This document shows positions 63,137 through 64,000 of a stretch of DNA of 64,000 bases, piece after piece. The stretch comes from Gammaproteobacteria bacterium (lineage in GTDB: Bacteria; Pseudomonadota; Gammaproteobacteria; Steroidobacterales; Steroidobacteraceae), in assembly GCA_016882265.1 (NCBI GenBank), contig VGVB01000009.1:1-64000 (forward strand), in the 5' to 3' direction. Every line of letters starts with the position of its first letter. Positions within the stretch are counted from its first letter, which is position 1. The translations under genes and the position numbers were made by a program. The notes under the pieces were generated by a model, which ran no database searches, was not told where the DNA came from, and worked only from the letters and a program-made list of their open reading frames with translations.

Positions 63137-64000
63137 GGCGCCACCAGTCCCATGGCCTGGCGGACCTCGGCCAGCGTTGCGCCGGCGACCGACCGGGCCC
63201 GCGCGCAGCCGGCGCTGATGATCGCCTGCAGCACGGCATCGTCGCGCTCGAACTCGCGCGCCCGCGCGCGGAAGCCCTCGACCTGCGCGACGACCGCCTC
63301 GGTCAGCGGCTTCTTGCAGTCCAGGCAACCGATCCCCGCGCTGCGGCAGCCGCTCTGTACCCATTGCCGGGTCGACTCATCCGAATACAACTTGTGCAGG
63401 TCCCACACCGGGCACTTGTCCGGATCGCCCGGATCGGTACGACGGACCCGCGCCGGATCGGTCTGCATCGTGCGCAGCTTCTTCGCGACGCTGGCCGGAT
63501 CCTCGCGCATGCCGATCGTATTGCCGTAGGACTTCGACATCTTGCGCCCATCGGTGCCCGGCACGCGCGCCGCGCGCGTCAGCAGCACCGCCGGTTCGGT
63601 CAGGATCGCACGACCGCCGCCGGTGAGGAAGCCGAGCAGCCGCTCGCGATCCAGCGCAGCGAGCCCGGTGGCCGCACCGATCAACTGGCGCGCCTCCGCC
63701 AGCGCCGCGGCGTCGCCCTGCTCCTGCCAGGCCCGGCGCAGCGCGGCATAGCGCGCCGCACCATCGGCGCCGCCGAGTCCCGCCGCGGCGGTCCGGCAGC
63801 GGGCCTCGAAGTCGGGCTCACGCCCGTAGATGCCGTTGAAGCGCCGGGCGATCTCCCGCGTGATCTCCACATGCGCGACCTGGTCCTCGCCGACCGGCAC
63901 GCAGTCCGGGCGGTAGATCAGGATGTCGGCGCTCTGCAGGACCGGATAGCCGAGGAAACCGTAGGTGCCGAGGTCGCGGTCCTTGAGCTGCTCGATCTGG
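63133..64000 (-). CDS. trpS: Tryptophanyl-tRNA synthetase (5' end outside window)
   Basis: The visible 288 codons are the C-terminal part of a class I synthetase. The KMSKS loop is GRKMSKSYGNTIGM; PVLQSADILIYRPDCVPVGEDQVAHVEI is the conserved tryptophan-pocket region. The frame continues upstream past base 64000, so the N-terminal HIGH region is missing only because the window ends. The segment IGCLDCKKPLTEAVV is a small insertion seen in longer TrpS forms. Confidence 0.96.
   Translation of the reverse strand, partial: QIEQLKDRDLGTYGFLGYPVLQSADILIYRPDCVPVGEDQVAHVEITREIARRFNGIYGREPDFEARCRTAAAGLGGADGAARYAALRRAWQEQGDAAALAEARQLIGAATGLAALDRERLLGFLTGGGRAILTEPAVLLTRAARVPGTDGRKMSKSYGNTIGMREDPASVAKKLRTMQTDPARVRRTDPGDPDKCPVWDLHKLYSDESTRQWVQSGCRSAGIGCLDCKKPLTEAVVAQVEGFRARAREFERDDAVLQAIISAGCARARSVAGATLAEVRQAMGLVAP

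Overview
The window is GC-rich, densely coded DNA, almost certainly the chromosome of a high-GC gammaproteobacterium. The conserved order gyrA-serC-serA-pheA-hisC-aroA-cmk-rpsA-ihfB-lapB, the divergent ubiG-HAD phosphatase-rmuC-SDR block, and trpS-scpA-scpB-rluB-like fit that class. Catabolic gene content and a tetrahaem cytochrome suggest a metabolically versatile degrader, perhaps facultatively anaerobic; genus cannot be told from sequence reading alone.

Region 1 (1-10.9 kb): a six-gene minus-strand operon (9042 to 249) whose gene order and subunit sizes match the acetophenone carboxylase operon apc1-5 plus its CoA ligase from Aromatoleum aromaticum. It is flanked by a divergent PAS histidine kinase and, at the window edge, the HTH end of a FixJ/NarL-type response regulator, probably one regulatory system for a ketone-carboxylating pathway.

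Region 2 (10.9-26.5 kb): housekeeping and signalling genes: dusA, a decayed host-attachment-like gene, a short B12-dependent ribonucleotide reductase, a secreted He_PIG/FN3 protein preceded by a clear c-di-GMP-I (GEMM) riboswitch, a large PAS/GAF-GGDEF-EAL protein directly upstream of it, two overlapping alpha/beta hydrolases with unusual nucleophile elbows, a VOC protein, typA, uvrB, an aminotransferase and tRNA-Asn(GTT).

Region 3 (26.5-38.7 kb): an acyl-CoA catabolic cluster in two minus-strand operons around an AraC-type regulator: double-domain CaiB/BaiF CoA-transferase, acyl-CoA synthetase, crotonase, SDR and a ThDP-dependent lyase-like enzyme; then MaoC hydratase, SCP-x thiolase and a thiolase-fold/DUF35 fusion. 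Together they could activate an acid, beta-oxidise it and make one ThDP-dependent C-C cleavage.

Region 4 (38.7-45.2 kb): an orphan BcsC-like outer-membrane TPR/beta-barrel protein, galU, a hicAB toxin-antitoxin pair sitting between two damaged copies of a galU-5'/comEA-like segment, a ComEA-like HhH protein, a tetrahaem cytochrome c3 with a membrane b-type partner, and lapB without lapA.

Region 5 (45.2-64 kb): conserved translation, aromatic amino acid, serine, DNA topology, ubiquinone, repair and chromosome segregation genes, with two protein-level oddities: GyrA has Ala at the E. coli Ser83 position, and the RluB-like pseudouridine synthase lacks its catalytic Asp.
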